Shown here in pieces: positions 35,751 to 43,303 of a stretch of DNA of 64,000 nucleotides (the first letter of the stretch is position 1; every line of letters begins with the position of its first letter). The translations under genes were made by a program, and so were the position numbers. Under the pieces are notes generated by a model. That model was not told the origin of the DNA. It searched no databases and saw only the letters and a program-made list of their open reading frames with translations. Source of the stretch: CAYJBH01 sp964370825 (lineage in GTDB: Bacteria > Bacillota > Clostridia > Oscillospirales > Ruminococcaceae); assembly GCA_964370825.1 (NCBI GenBank), contig CAYJKY010000003.1, positions 48,037 to 112,036 of the forward strand. Direction: 5' to 3'.

Positions 35751-36285
35751 TCAGTATAAGGGTGCACTTGAAGCCATGTTGTTTGCATGTGGCGAACCGG
35801 TCGCTGCTGATCGTCTTGCCGAAGTGTTAGACATCGAAACCTCGGTTGCAATGAGACTGTTAAATCAGCTTAAGGAAAGTTATTCCGAGCAAAACAGAGG
35901 TGTAGTACTGTTGCAGTTTGAGGATCGTTGGCAGCTCGCCACCTCCACCGCATACGCACCCTTTGTCACCGAAATTTTAGACCGACGTCGCAATGTTCCT
36001 CTAACCCCTTCGGCACTCGAAATATTGGCGGTTATCGCATATAATCAACCGGTATCAAGGCTTTTTGTAGAGCAGGTAAGAGGGGTTGATTCCACTTCGG
36101 GAATATCCGGACTTGTAAACAAAGGGTTAATCGAGGAGCAGGGACGGCTTGACCTTCCCGGCAGACCCATCGCATATGCCACTACCGATGTTTTTCTGCG
36201 AACCTTCGGACTATCCTCTTTGGAGGAGCTACCCGGCTTGAGCGGATTTAACGAGGCGTTTGTCGCCCTTGACGAGGATTCCTAA
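35740..36285 (+). CDS. scpB: Segregation and condensation protein B
   Basis: Partner of ScpA in the SMC complex. The protein of 181 residues has two winged-helix domains; diagnostic stretches are GALEAMLFACGEPV, NVPLTPSALEILAVIAYNQPVSR and VRGVDSTSGISGLVNKGLIEE. I start at the GTG at 35740, which follows AGGAG by about eight bases and gives the usual family length; the upstream ATG at 35698 lies inside scpA. Confidence 0.93.
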   Translation: MDINQYKGALEAMLFACGEPVAADRLAEVLDIETSVAMRLLNQLKESYSEQNRGVVLLQFEDRWQLATSTAYAPFVTEILDRRRNVPLTPSALEILAVIAYNQPVSRLFVEQVRGVDSTSGISGLVNKGLIEEQGRLDLPGRPIAYATTDVFLRTFGLSSLEELPGLSGFNEAFVALDEDS

Positions 36286-36288
36286 AAA

Positions 36289-36909
36289 ATGTTGATTTTA
36301 GAGATTTTTCTCGTCGTTATTGCAATAATCCTACTGTTGATTGTTGTCATACTCATTATACCGGTCGGCATTATTATCAGCTATTACGGCGACTTTAATG
36401 AATTGACACTTAAAATCAGAATATGGCTTTTCAACATTAAGCTTAACCTCTCATCAAAAAAGGTAAAAAAAACTGAAAAAGTTGCAGAAAAAAAGATTGA
36501 AAAGGAAATACCTAAAACCGAGGAGGATGTAAAAAAGCTGAAATTTGATTTCAAAAAATATCTTCCGCTGGTAAAGCTTGCACCGCCAACCATTTACAGG
36601 CTGATTGAAACAATAGTCTTCGACCAAATATATATACTGTGGTTTGTTAAGGCAAAGGATGCAGCCGAGGCGGCAATTTCGTCCGGTAGATACTACGCAA
36701 TATACTACTCGTTATATGCTGCAATAACCCCGCCCTTTAACATAAAAATGAGAGAGGTCATATTCAAGCCGGATTTCATAGGCGACGGGAGCGTCAACAA
36801 TGTTATAAAGGTTAGGGTGTCCACACGGATCATCTCGGTGATAATCGTAGCATTGTGGTTTTTGCTTAATGCATCAAAAACCAATGCAATAAAACCAAAA
36901 AAAAGATAG
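36289..36909 (+). CDS. DUF2953 membrane protein
   Basis: The 206-residue protein has one strong N-terminal membrane helix (LEIFLVVIAIILLLIVVILIIP), a charged Lys/Glu stretch (about 57-85) and the DUF2953 region (KFDFKKYLPLVKL, FVKAKDAAEAAISSGRYYA). A second helix is near the C terminus. The family is found just before ytfJ/gerW in spore formers, as here. Function unknown; a link to sporulation is suggested by gene order. Confidence 0.82.
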   Translation: MLILEIFLVVIAIILLLIVVILIIPVGIIISYYGDFNELTLKIRIWLFNIKLNLSSKKVKKTEKVAEKKIEKEIPKTEEDVKKLKFDFKKYLPLVKLAPPTIYRLIETIVFDQIYILWFVKAKDAAEAAISSGRYYAIYYSLYAAITPPFNIKMREVIFKPDFIGDGSVNNVIKVRVSTRIISVIIVALWFLLNASKTNAIKPKKR

Positions 36910-36964
36910 AGTATAATCAATCAACTTGAAGATTTTGAAGTAGTTTATGTGCTTTTCATACACG

Positions 36965-36987
36965 AAAATCAAGCAACGCTTGATTTT
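36965..36987. terminator. Hairpin terminator between DUF2953 and gerW
   Basis: AAAATCAAGC, a three-base loop and GCTTGATTTT form a perfect 10-bp stem flanked by A and T runs. It would stop transcripts from either side and separates the scpAB unit from gerW. Confidence 0.75.
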
Positions 36988-37045
36988 TGAACTACTATAT
37001 AATTTGAATATTTAGTTTTAAAAAGAAAGGAACGGTATAAAAGTT

Positions 37046-37504
37046 ATGAACCAACATCCAATCATTGATCTTGTAGACGTAGCAATCAAGCGTCTTTCCG
37101 AGATGGTGGACGGCAACACCACGATTGGTAAACCCATCACGATGGAAAACGGAACTGTAATTTTGCCCATATCAAAGGTAAGTGTGGGGTTTGCCTCGGG
37201 AGGTAGCGATATTCCGACAAAGGTTGTGGCAGAAAAGTTCGGTGGCGGATCCGGTGCAGGTGTTTCGGTTGTTCCGGTGGCGTTTCTAGTGTGCACACAA
37301 ACCGAGGTAAAGCTGTTACAGCTTGCCGACACCTCCAACAACGTGGACAGATTACTGAGTCTTATGCCCGAGATGATGGACAAGGTAAACACTCTAATAC
37401 AAAGTAAAACAAAACCGAAGGAGGAAAAGAAAACCTCCGCTGAACATACGGTAGCCGAAAATACGATAACCGTAATAACCGAGAAAGAGGAATTTAATGG
37501 CTGA
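37046..37504 (+). CDS. ytfJ: GerW-family sporulation protein (YtfJ)
   Basis: A 152-residue protein required in Bacillus for germination of spores. The defining parts are the early VGKP-like TTIGKPITMENGTVILPISKVSVGFASGG and the glycine-rich FGGGSGAGVSVVPVAFLV. A Glu/Lys-rich tail follows. Its presence supports a spore-forming host. The gene overlaps rluB by eight bases. Confidence 0.93.
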   Translation: MNQHPIIDLVDVAIKRLSEMVDGNTTIGKPITMENGTVILPISKVSVGFASGGSDIPTKVVAEKFGGGSGAGVSVVPVAFLVCTQTEVKLLQLADTSNNVDRLLSLMPEMMDKVNTLIQSKTKPKEEKKTSAEHTVAENTITVITEKEEFNG

Positions 37505-38228
37505 GGTTCGCATTCAAAAAATCCTATCAGAGCTTGGCGTGTGCTCACGTCGCGAGGCAGAAAAGATGATAAAGGCAGGTAGAGTTAAGGTTAATGGACG
37601 CCCTGTCACCATCGGTGATAAAATCGAAACTCTTCGTAGCGTGCTATCGGTCGACGGCAAGCGTATACACATACCTAAGCGAAGCGAGTTTTACTACTAC
37701 ATGCTAAACAAGCCCAGAGGCTATATCACCACCCTGTCCGACGAGCTTGGAAGACGATCTATAGCCGACTTTACCAAGGAGCTTCCGGTACGTGTTTTTC
37801 CGGTAGGTCGACTTGATAAGGATAGCGAGGGACTTATTATCCTAACTAATGACGGCAACTTTGCCAACATGTTAACACACCCCTCACATGAGATAAAAAA
37901 ACTTTACAGGGTAACCGTTACACCTCATGCCGACGAGGAGCAGATACTAGAGCTTGCTACCGGTGTTGTTTTGGACGATGGAATAAAAACAAAGCCATGT
38001 AATGTTAGGGTTGTTGTTGATGAACCTAATCGTACGGTTTTAGAAATGACGATAAAGGAGGGACGCAACAGGCAAATTCGCCGTATGTGCAGTGCCGTAG
38101 GGTTGCAGGTTGCACGGCTTACACGTAAGGCGGTGGGGCCGCTAAAACTTTCTATGTTGCAGTCCGGAAAGATGAGGGAGCTTAAACCCTCCGAGGTGAT
38201 CGCATTGAAGGGAGCGGCAAAGAGATGA
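37497..38228 (+). CDS. rluB: Pseudouridine synthase RluB/RsuA family
   Basis: Modifies 23S (or 16S) rRNA. The N-terminal S4 RNA-binding domain (VRIQKILSELGVCSRREAEKMIKAGRVKVNG) is followed by the catalytic domain with the nucleophilic Asp in FPVGRLDKDSEGLIILTNDG, and by TIKEGRNRQIRRMC. The length of 243 residues is normal. It is coupled to ytfJ upstream and to a small protein gene downstream by overlaps. Confidence 0.93.
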   Translation: MAEVRIQKILSELGVCSRREAEKMIKAGRVKVNGRPVTIGDKIETLRSVLSVDGKRIHIPKRSEFYYYMLNKPRGYITTLSDELGRRSIADFTKELPVRVFPVGRLDKDSEGLIILTNDGNFANMLTHPSHEIKKLYRVTVTPHADEEQILELATGVVLDDGIKTKPCNVRVVVDEPNRTVLEMTIKEGRNRQIRRMCSAVGLQVARLTRKAVGPLKLSMLQSGKMRELKPSEVIALKGAAKR

Positions 38229-38605
38229 TAAAGATGACCGGCATAAAGGAGCCGGAAATGGTAGATTTTTTTAACAACAACAGGTTTTTTGGAAAAATAT
38301 TTGGATATGTTGCGGTGGATACAACCGGCACAAAAGGAGTGCTGTTGTACCGAGAAAATGGCGAAAATACAGAGGTTTTGGCAATTGACACCGATGATAT
38401 TGAGATAGCCGAAGGATTACTTCGTGCAACAATTTATCAAACTTTACAATCTGGTGCATTGACTTTTTGCGACAAAAGCAGTATAATGTGGGGTGAAGGT
38501 TTTAATATTGAAAAAACCAAGGAATATAAGATAGAAGAATTCTTTTCTCGGGCGTGCAAAGGCTGTAGTCAAGGCTGTAAACACAACAGTGAAAAGACAA
38601 ATTAA
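38225..38605 (+). CDS. Hypothetical protein with C-terminal Cys motif
   Basis: Not recognised. The 126-residue protein resembles a small GNAT-like or regulatory fold in its first 90 residues (GYVAVDTTGTKGVLLYREN) and ends with CKGCSQGC, a cysteine cluster that could bind a metal or Fe-S centre. It overlaps rluB by four bases and precedes the carboxyltransferase gene by 14. It is probably part of the same transcript. Confidence 0.7.
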   Translation: MIKMTGIKEPEMVDFFNNNRFFGKIFGYVAVDTTGTKGVLLYRENGENTEVLAIDTDDIEIAEGLLRATIYQTLQSGALTFCDKSSIMWGEGFNIEKTKEYKIEEFFSRACKGCSQGCKHNSEKTN

Positions 38606-38619
38606 AACGGGGGTAATCT

Positions 38620-39942
38620 ATGGCAAAAACTAAAGAGGAAATATTTGCATCATTTTTTGATGGTGGCAAATGCACCGCTATGTTCACGCAGAAGAGCAAC
38701 GCTCTTTCGGTGGGTGTTGGTGTGGTTTCCGGCAATCAGGCGGTAGTAATCGCACAAAACAACGAGGCTCTCGATTGTGCCGACATGAAAAAATGGGCGG
38801 CTGCAATCAGACTTGCAGGAGAGACCGGTGTTCCGGTATTCACCTTTTATGCCTCTTCCGGCGCAATGCTTGAAGGCGGCACCGCTCCGCTAATCGGTTA
38901 TGGCGAAATACTCAAGGAGTCCGCCAAGATAAGTGGTGTTGTTCCGCAGGTTGCGGTTGTGGTCGGTGTCTGTGGCGGTAACTCGGCACTGCTCGCGGCT
39001 ACCTCCGATATTTGTGTAATGAGTGAGGAGGCAGAGCTGTTTTTAACTCCGCCCTACACAAGTGCTGCACAGGGAGATAAAACGGCAACGGCAGGCTCGG
39101 CAAAGGCCGCATCCGAAGCCGGAGTTGCACATATTGTGGTTGCTGATTTTGATGCCGCAAATGCTGCTGCAAAAAAACTTGCCGAAATACTTCCTCCAAA
39201 CAACATGACCGTTACATCGGTATTTGATTTTGCCGCACCTTCCTCTGCCTTCTCTACAGCAGGCTATACTCCTGAAAAGGCTGTAGCTGCTCTTGCAGAT
39301 GCAGACAGTGTATGCCCGATGTTCGAGGAAATTGGGTGTAGCTATGTTGCACTTGGAACCGTTGAGGGTTCGGTTGTAGGATTTGTTGCTACTAATCCCG
39401 AAAAAACCTTAGGTCAAAAAGGTGTTGCCAAGGTAGCACGTTTCGTAAGATTCTGCGACATCTACAACATTCCGGTTGTTACTGTTCTTTCGACCGATGG
39501 ATTTACAAAGTCCACCGCTAACGATATCTCGGGCGGAATTCGCAATGCCGCTCAGCTTGCTGCAACCTACAGCGATGCAACCACAGCCAAAATTTTGGTT
39601 GTTGCCGGTAAGGCAATAGGTGCTTCCTACACCGCATTTTCCGCTTGTGACATAACAATTGTTACCGACAAAGCTGTTGTAGCGGCAATCGAGCCAACAG
39701 CGGCGGCAACGGTTCTTTATGCCGACGAGCTTAAAGCTTCGTCTAATATTGCGGCAGACACCGAAAAATATGCAAAAACATATGTTGATGCATACTGCTC
39801 GGCCGATGCTCTCAACAATGCCGGTATCTGTGATATCCGCGCCACCGAAGGTGAACTTCGTGCAATAGTTGCCGAGTCACTAAATGTTCTTGCTTGCAAG
39901 AGAACAACACGTTACCCGAAAAAATACGGTTCTGCACTGTAA
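38620..39942 (+). CDS. Acyl-CoA carboxyltransferase subunit (12S-like)
   Basis: Carboxyltransferase of the crotonase-like beta-subunit family, 440 residues, shorter than the roughly 510-520 of propionyl-CoA carboxylase beta or the 12S subunit. Both halves are visible: GVPVFTFYASSGAMLEGG with PLIGYGEIL and SGVVPQVAVVVGVCGG in the first, and DISGGIRNAAQLAATYSDATTAKILVV in the second. The SSGAMLEG loop replaces the usual SGGARIQEG. It should move carboxyl between biotin and an acyl-CoA such as methylmalonyl-CoA. The next genes encode a biotin carrier and a 5S-like subunit. Confidence 0.85.
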   Translation: MAKTKEEIFASFFDGGKCTAMFTQKSNALSVGVGVVSGNQAVVIAQNNEALDCADMKKWAAAIRLAGETGVPVFTFYASSGAMLEGGTAPLIGYGEILKESAKISGVVPQVAVVVGVCGGNSALLAATSDICVMSEEAELFLTPPYTSAAQGDKTATAGSAKAASEAGVAHIVVADFDAANAAAKKLAEILPPNNMTVTSVFDFAAPSSAFSTAGYTPEKAVAALADADSVCPMFEEIGCSYVALGTVEGSVVGFVATNPEKTLGQKGVAKVARFVRFCDIYNIPVVTVLSTDGFTKSTANDISGGIRNAAQLAATYSDATTAKILVVAGKAIGASYTAFSACDITIVTDKAVVAAIEPTAAATVLYADELKASSNIAADTEKYAKTYVDAYCSADALNNAGICDIRATEGELRAIVAESLNVLACKRTTRYPKKYGSAL

Positions 39943-39977
39943 AAAACAACAATCAGGAATTGAGGAGTTAATTAATT

Positions 39978-40340
39978 ATGAAAAACTATAAAATCACAGT
40001 AAACGGCACCAGCTATGATGTAGCTGTTGAGGAATCCGGTGTAGCATCTGCACCTGTAGCGGCAGCGGCTCCGGTAGCAGCACCCGCGGCAGCTCCGGCA
40101 GCACCTGTAGCAGCTCCGGCAGCCGGCGGTACAGCTGTATCCGCTCCGATGCCAGGAAACATTCTCGACGTTAAGGTAGCAGTAGGCGCCGCAGTAAAGG
40201 CCGGCGATGTTCTCATCATTCTTGAGGCAATGAAGATGGAGAATGATATCACAGCTCCGGCAGACGGCACAGTAGCCTCAATTGCAGTCAAAAAGGGTGA
40301 CACCGTTAACTCCGGCGATGCTCTTATAACATTAAGCTAA
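39978..40340 (+). CDS. Biotin carboxyl carrier protein (1.3S-like)
   Basis: A 120-residue biotin carrier. A short N-terminal part is followed by an Ala/Pro-rich flexible linker (about 25-52) and a biotinyl domain with the biotinylated lysine in EAMKMEN. The size and layout match the 1.3S subunit of transcarboxylase and the biotin subunits of sodium-pumping decarboxylases. It sits between the two transferase genes, which is the functional order. Confidence 0.92.
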   Translation: MKNYKITVNGTSYDVAVEESGVASAPVAAAAPVAAPAAAPAAPVAAPAAGGTAVSAPMPGNILDVKVAVGAAVKAGDVLIILEAMKMENDITAPADGTVASIAVKKGDTVNSGDALITLS

Positions 40341-40371
40341 TTTATTCCGATAAGGAAAGGACAAAATTTAA

Positions 40372-41769
40372 ATGGGAAAAATTAATATTACCGAGGTTGT
40401 ACTGCGCGACTCGCACCAATCCTTGATAGCGACACGTATGTCAACCGATGAAATGAAGGAAATACTTCCTGTAATGAACAAGGTGGGATATTTTTCTGCC
40501 GAGGTTTGGGGAGGAGCTACCTACGATGCATGTATTCGCTTTTTAGATGAAGATCCATGGGATCGTCTGCGCACCATCAGAAAAGGTATGCCGGACACAA
40601 AGCTACAGATGCTTTTCCGCGGACAGAACATGCTGGGCTACCGTCACTATGCTGACGATGTTGTTAACTATCTTGTTCAAAAGTGTGTTGCAAACGGTAT
40701 AGACATCATCAGAATTTTTGATGCGCTTAACGATATCCGTAACCTCTCGACTGCTATTAAGGCAACAAAGAAGGAAGGCGGACATGTTCAGGCTGCAATC
40801 AGCTACACCAAGAGCCCGGTTCACTCCAACGAATATTTTGCTAAATATGCAAAAGATTTAGAGAACGAAGGTGCCGACAGTATCTGTATTAAGGACATGG
40901 CAGGTCTGCTTGATCCTTATGCAACCTACGAGCTTGTAGCGGCAATTAAAAAGGAGTCAAGCATCCCGATTGACATTCACAGTCACTACACCAGTGGACT
41001 TGCTTCTATGTCTATCCTTAAGGGTATCGAGGCCGGTGCTTCCATTATCGACACATCGATGTCTCCGCTTGCTATGGGTACATCTCATATGGCAACCGAA
41101 ACACTTGTTGCTGCTTTACAAGGCACTGAATACGACACAGGATTAGATCTTAAGCTTTTAGACGAGGTTCGTGCATTCTTCCAGAAGCTTCGTGATAAAT
41201 ATCTTGACAACTCACTTCTATCGCCGAAGGTTATGGGCGTTGATGCTAACACCTTGCTATACCAGGTACCGGGCGGAATGCTTTCCAACCTTATTAGCCA
41301 GCTGAAAGAAGCAGGTAAGTCTGACAAATTTGAGGAAGTTCTTAAAGAAATTCCACGTGTTCGTGAAGAGAGTGGATTTGTGCCGCTTGTTACACCAACA
41401 TCGCAGATTGTTGGAACCCAGGCTGTTTTCAACGTGATTTTGGGTGAGCGTTACAAGACTGTAACTAAAGAATTTAGAGCAATGGTTAAAGGTGAATACG
41501 GAAAAACACCTGCACCGATTTCTCCTGAATTTTTAAAGAAGATAATCGGAGATGAAGAGCCGATAACCTGCCGTCCGGCAGACCTACTCACCGACGAGCT
41601 TGATAAGCTCAAGGGCGAGGCTGCAAAATGGTCGAGACAGGATGAGGACGTACTAACCTATGCGCAGTTCCCACAGATAGCTGAGAAGTTCTTTACCAGC
41701 CGCAACAACAAAATAGTTGGTGTAGATGCAGACCATGTAAACATGGATGCAAAAAGCCACGTAGTATAG
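40372..41769 (+). CDS. Pyruvate/oxaloacetate carboxyltransferase (OadA/5S-like)
   Basis: A 465-residue carboxyltransferase with a TIM barrel and a C-terminal PycA-type domain. Metal-site and catalytic elements are LRDSHQSLIATRMSTD, RIFDALND, CIKDMAGLLDP (carbamylated or catalytic lysine) and DIHSHYTSG. No biotin domain is fused, in agreement with the separate carrier gene upstream. It transfers carboxyl between biotin and pyruvate/oxaloacetate. The absence of a membrane OadB gene nearby favours transcarboxylase over a sodium pump. It is the last gene of the operon. Confidence 0.9.
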   Translation: MGKINITEVVLRDSHQSLIATRMSTDEMKEILPVMNKVGYFSAEVWGGATYDACIRFLDEDPWDRLRTIRKGMPDTKLQMLFRGQNMLGYRHYADDVVNYLVQKCVANGIDIIRIFDALNDIRNLSTAIKATKKEGGHVQAAISYTKSPVHSNEYFAKYAKDLENEGADSICIKDMAGLLDPYATYELVAAIKKESSIPIDIHSHYTSGLASMSILKGIEAGASIIDTSMSPLAMGTSHMATETLVAALQGTEYDTGLDLKLLDEVRAFFQKLRDKYLDNSLLSPKVMGVDANTLLYQVPGGMLSNLISQLKEAGKSDKFEEVLKEIPRVREESGFVPLVTPTSQIVGTQAVFNVILGERYKTVTKEFRAMVKGEYGKTPAPISPEFLKKIIGDEEPITCRPADLLTDELDKLKGEAAKWSRQDEDVLTYAQFPQIAEKFFTSRNNKIVGVDADHVNMDAKSHVV

Positions 41770-41775
41770 AACATT

Positions 41776-41824
41776 AAAAGAGGTGTCTAATCTGTCAAAA
41801 CGACAGAGCAAGATGCCTCTTTTT
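41776..41824 (+). terminator. Terminator after the carboxyltransferase operon
   Basis: AAAAGAGGTGTC and the complementary side ending in GCCTCTTTT form a long stem, with AATCTGTC paired to GACAGAGC near the loop. The T run follows. It lies seven bases after the operon's last stop. Confidence 0.85.
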
Positions 41825-41883
41825 ACTTTGAATATGATAAACGATAAAGAAACTACCCTTGCACAGCAGTTTTAACTCCCTTT

Positions 41884-41985
41884 GTTGTAGTTCCCTTTTT
41901 ATCTTCGGTATGGTATAATGTTTCGCCAACTATAGTTGTAGCGTCGCCAGTTGTAGTTCCCTTTTTATCTTCGGTATGGTATAAT
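41884..41985 (+). CRISPR. Type II-C CRISPR mini-array, two repeats and one spacer
   Basis: Two identical 36-base repeats (41884-41919 and 41950-41985) surround a 30-base spacer (41920-41949). Each repeat begins GTTGTAGTTCCC and ends TATGGTATAAT. Length and both ends match the type II-C repeats of Neisseria and Campylobacter (GTTGTAG or GTTTTAG at one end). The end of each repeat is a perfect extended -10 promoter element, so a crRNA could start inside the spacer, on the plus strand. No third repeat was found one unit upstream (about 41818). The array is convergent with cas2-cas1-cas9 and followed by a terminator. Confidence 0.9.
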
Positions 41986-41993
41986 AGGGGAAC

Positions 41994-42030
41994 AAAAAAG
42001 ACTGTGAACATCGATGTTCACAGTCTTTTT
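41994..42030. terminator. Bidirectional terminator between the CRISPR array and cas2
   Basis: A perfect stem (AAAAAGACTGTGAACAT paired with its complement around CG), with A and T runs at the ends. It begins nine bases after the last repeat. It would end crRNA transcripts from the array and cas2 transcripts from the other side. Confidence 0.9.
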
Positions 42031-42092
42031 ATGCTTAAAAAAACAGCAGATATTATGCAATAATTGTCGTGAAAAATATTGTTTTTAATTTT

Positions 42093-42413
42093 TCAGAAAA
42101 ATGAGAGTTGCTCTGTAGCAAAAGGTTCGTCATTTTTTAACGGTTTTCCGAGTAGAAGTTGCATGCTTTGATATTGCTTTTCGGTTACCGTTAAAACCCT
42201 GACCGAGCCCTCGCCCGGTAACCACGGCTTGAGCCGTTGAAGGTGTTTTTCAACAGCCTCACTGCCGTTACATACCCTGCTGTAGACAGAGTACTGCACC
42301 ATATAAAATCCATCCTTAATCAAAAAATTGCGAAATCTTGTAGCCTCCCGTTGCTGGCCTTTTTGCTTTACGGGCAGATCAAAAAATACTAACATACGCA
42401 TAAACTTACTCAT
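42093..42413 (-). CDS. cas2: CRISPR-associated endoribonuclease Cas2
   Basis: The 106-residue protein is the structural partner of Cas1 in spacer acquisition. It opens MRMLVFFDLPV, the ferredoxin-fold strand with the family's Asp, and has GFYMVQYSVYSRVC and a C-terminal LTVTEKQY. It overlaps cas1 by eight bases, so the two are translated together. The sequence has no visible damage. Confidence 0.95.
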   Translation of the reverse strand: MSKFMRMLVFFDLPVKQKGQQREATRFRNFLIKDGFYMVQYSVYSRVCNGSEAVEKHLQRLKPWLPGEGSVRVLTVTEKQYQSMQLLLGKPLKNDEPFATEQLSFF

Positions 42414-43299
42414 ACTCGTGTAGTTCCGGCAATATAATCCTTGGCAGTATTAGGCAATCCTCACCCGACAATAAACTTTTTTGAAAGGACTGCACAGTCT
42501 TTGTTATGGCGTAAAACACGGGATGCCGTTGGTTATCCTCCAGTACATTTAGGTTAAGAGTCGAAATCAGCGCTCGTTTATCCTCGGCACAAAAATCTGC
42601 AGCGTTATCCATAGAGGTTACGCATAGATCGATTACCGGTCGAAACGGCTCGATAATATCGTCTGCAAGATTAAAGGCGTTAAGCTTGCTATCGTGATGA
42701 ATTCCAAGGCAGGGTTCAAGCCCGTACACCGATAAATCTCTGCAAATTACACCCCGCAAAATGCTGTAGCCGTAGTTTAACCTTGCATTGGTGGCGGTGT
42801 CGGAACGTCTTGTAAAAAATTCACCAAATAAATATCTGAAATAGCTTGATGCGGCAGCCGCCTCGGCATTTGTGCTGTCGCCGGACTGAACCTTTCGGCA
42901 CATCAAGGCAATCTCCTCCCACCCTTTAAGACCACACAATCTTAAAACCTCTGCCTGATTTGCTATCTTCTCGATAACAATTCTTTTCCACAGCTGTTTT
43001 TTTAGCGGCTGCCTTGCATCAAGCTGGGCGTAAAGCATCTTGGGCTGTCTTGAATGTTGATGGTACCCTGTTAATACGCCACAGGGCGTATGTTTTCTGT
43101 CACAAAACATTACACACACGCCCTGCACGGCAAGCTCCGACAAAAGGTAGCTGTTACAGCTGACCATCTGTGATTCTATCAACAGAACCGATAGATCCTC
43201 TATTGGCACTGAGCCGGAGTTCTCCCCCTCGATTATAAGCTGGCTGTTTTTCACCGAGAGTTTTGCGGCGTTTGATATGCATACGGTACGATATGCCAT
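42406..43299 (-). CDS. cas1: CRISPR-associated integrase Cas1
   Basis: The 297-residue type II Cas1, the integrase of new spacers. Metal-binding residues are placed as in the family: Glu in NAEAAAASSYFRYLFG, His in CLGIHHDSKLNAFN and Asp in LADDIIEPFRPVID. I start at 43299 (MAYRTVCIS), where GGCAGGTGAG precedes the ATG; the frame reaching 43380 lies inside cas9. The gene is intact, as is cas2, although its normal partner cas9 is not. Confidence 0.95.
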   Translation of the reverse strand: MAYRTVCISNAAKLSVKNSQLIIEGENSGSVPIEDLSVLLIESQMVSCNSYLLSELAVQGVCVMFCDRKHTPCGVLTGYHQHSRQPKMLYAQLDARQPLKKQLWKRIVIEKIANQAEVLRLCGLKGWEEIALMCRKVQSGDSTNAEAAAASSYFRYLFGEFFTRRSDTATNARLNYGYSILRGVICRDLSVYGLEPCLGIHHDSKLNAFNLADDIIEPFRPVIDLCVTSMDNAADFCAEDKRALISTLNLNVLEDNQRHPVFYAITKTVQSFQKSLLSGEDCLILPRIILPELHEYE

Positions 43300-43303
43300 A
43301 GTC

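Noticed and set aside
33357..36999. The 14-base sequence ATATAGTAGTTCAA occurs before the first RAYT gene and again, inverted, near 36990.
   Set aside because: In AT-rich sequence of this size, 14-base matches are expected by chance; no longer similarity flanks them.
40013..40303. Long minus-strand open frame over the biotin carrier gene.
   Set aside because: It mirrors the Ala/Pro-rich linker codons of the real gene and has no ribosome site.
41776..41824. The hairpin before the array as a possible tracrRNA tail.
   Set aside because: No anti-repeat precedes it on either strand, and its position after the 5S-like gene fits a plain terminator.
41869..41884. GTTTTAACTCCCTTTG just before the first CRISPR repeat looks like the start of a third repeat.
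   Set aside because: It is only 15 bases from repeat 1, so the spacing is wrong, and the remaining repeat sequence is missing.
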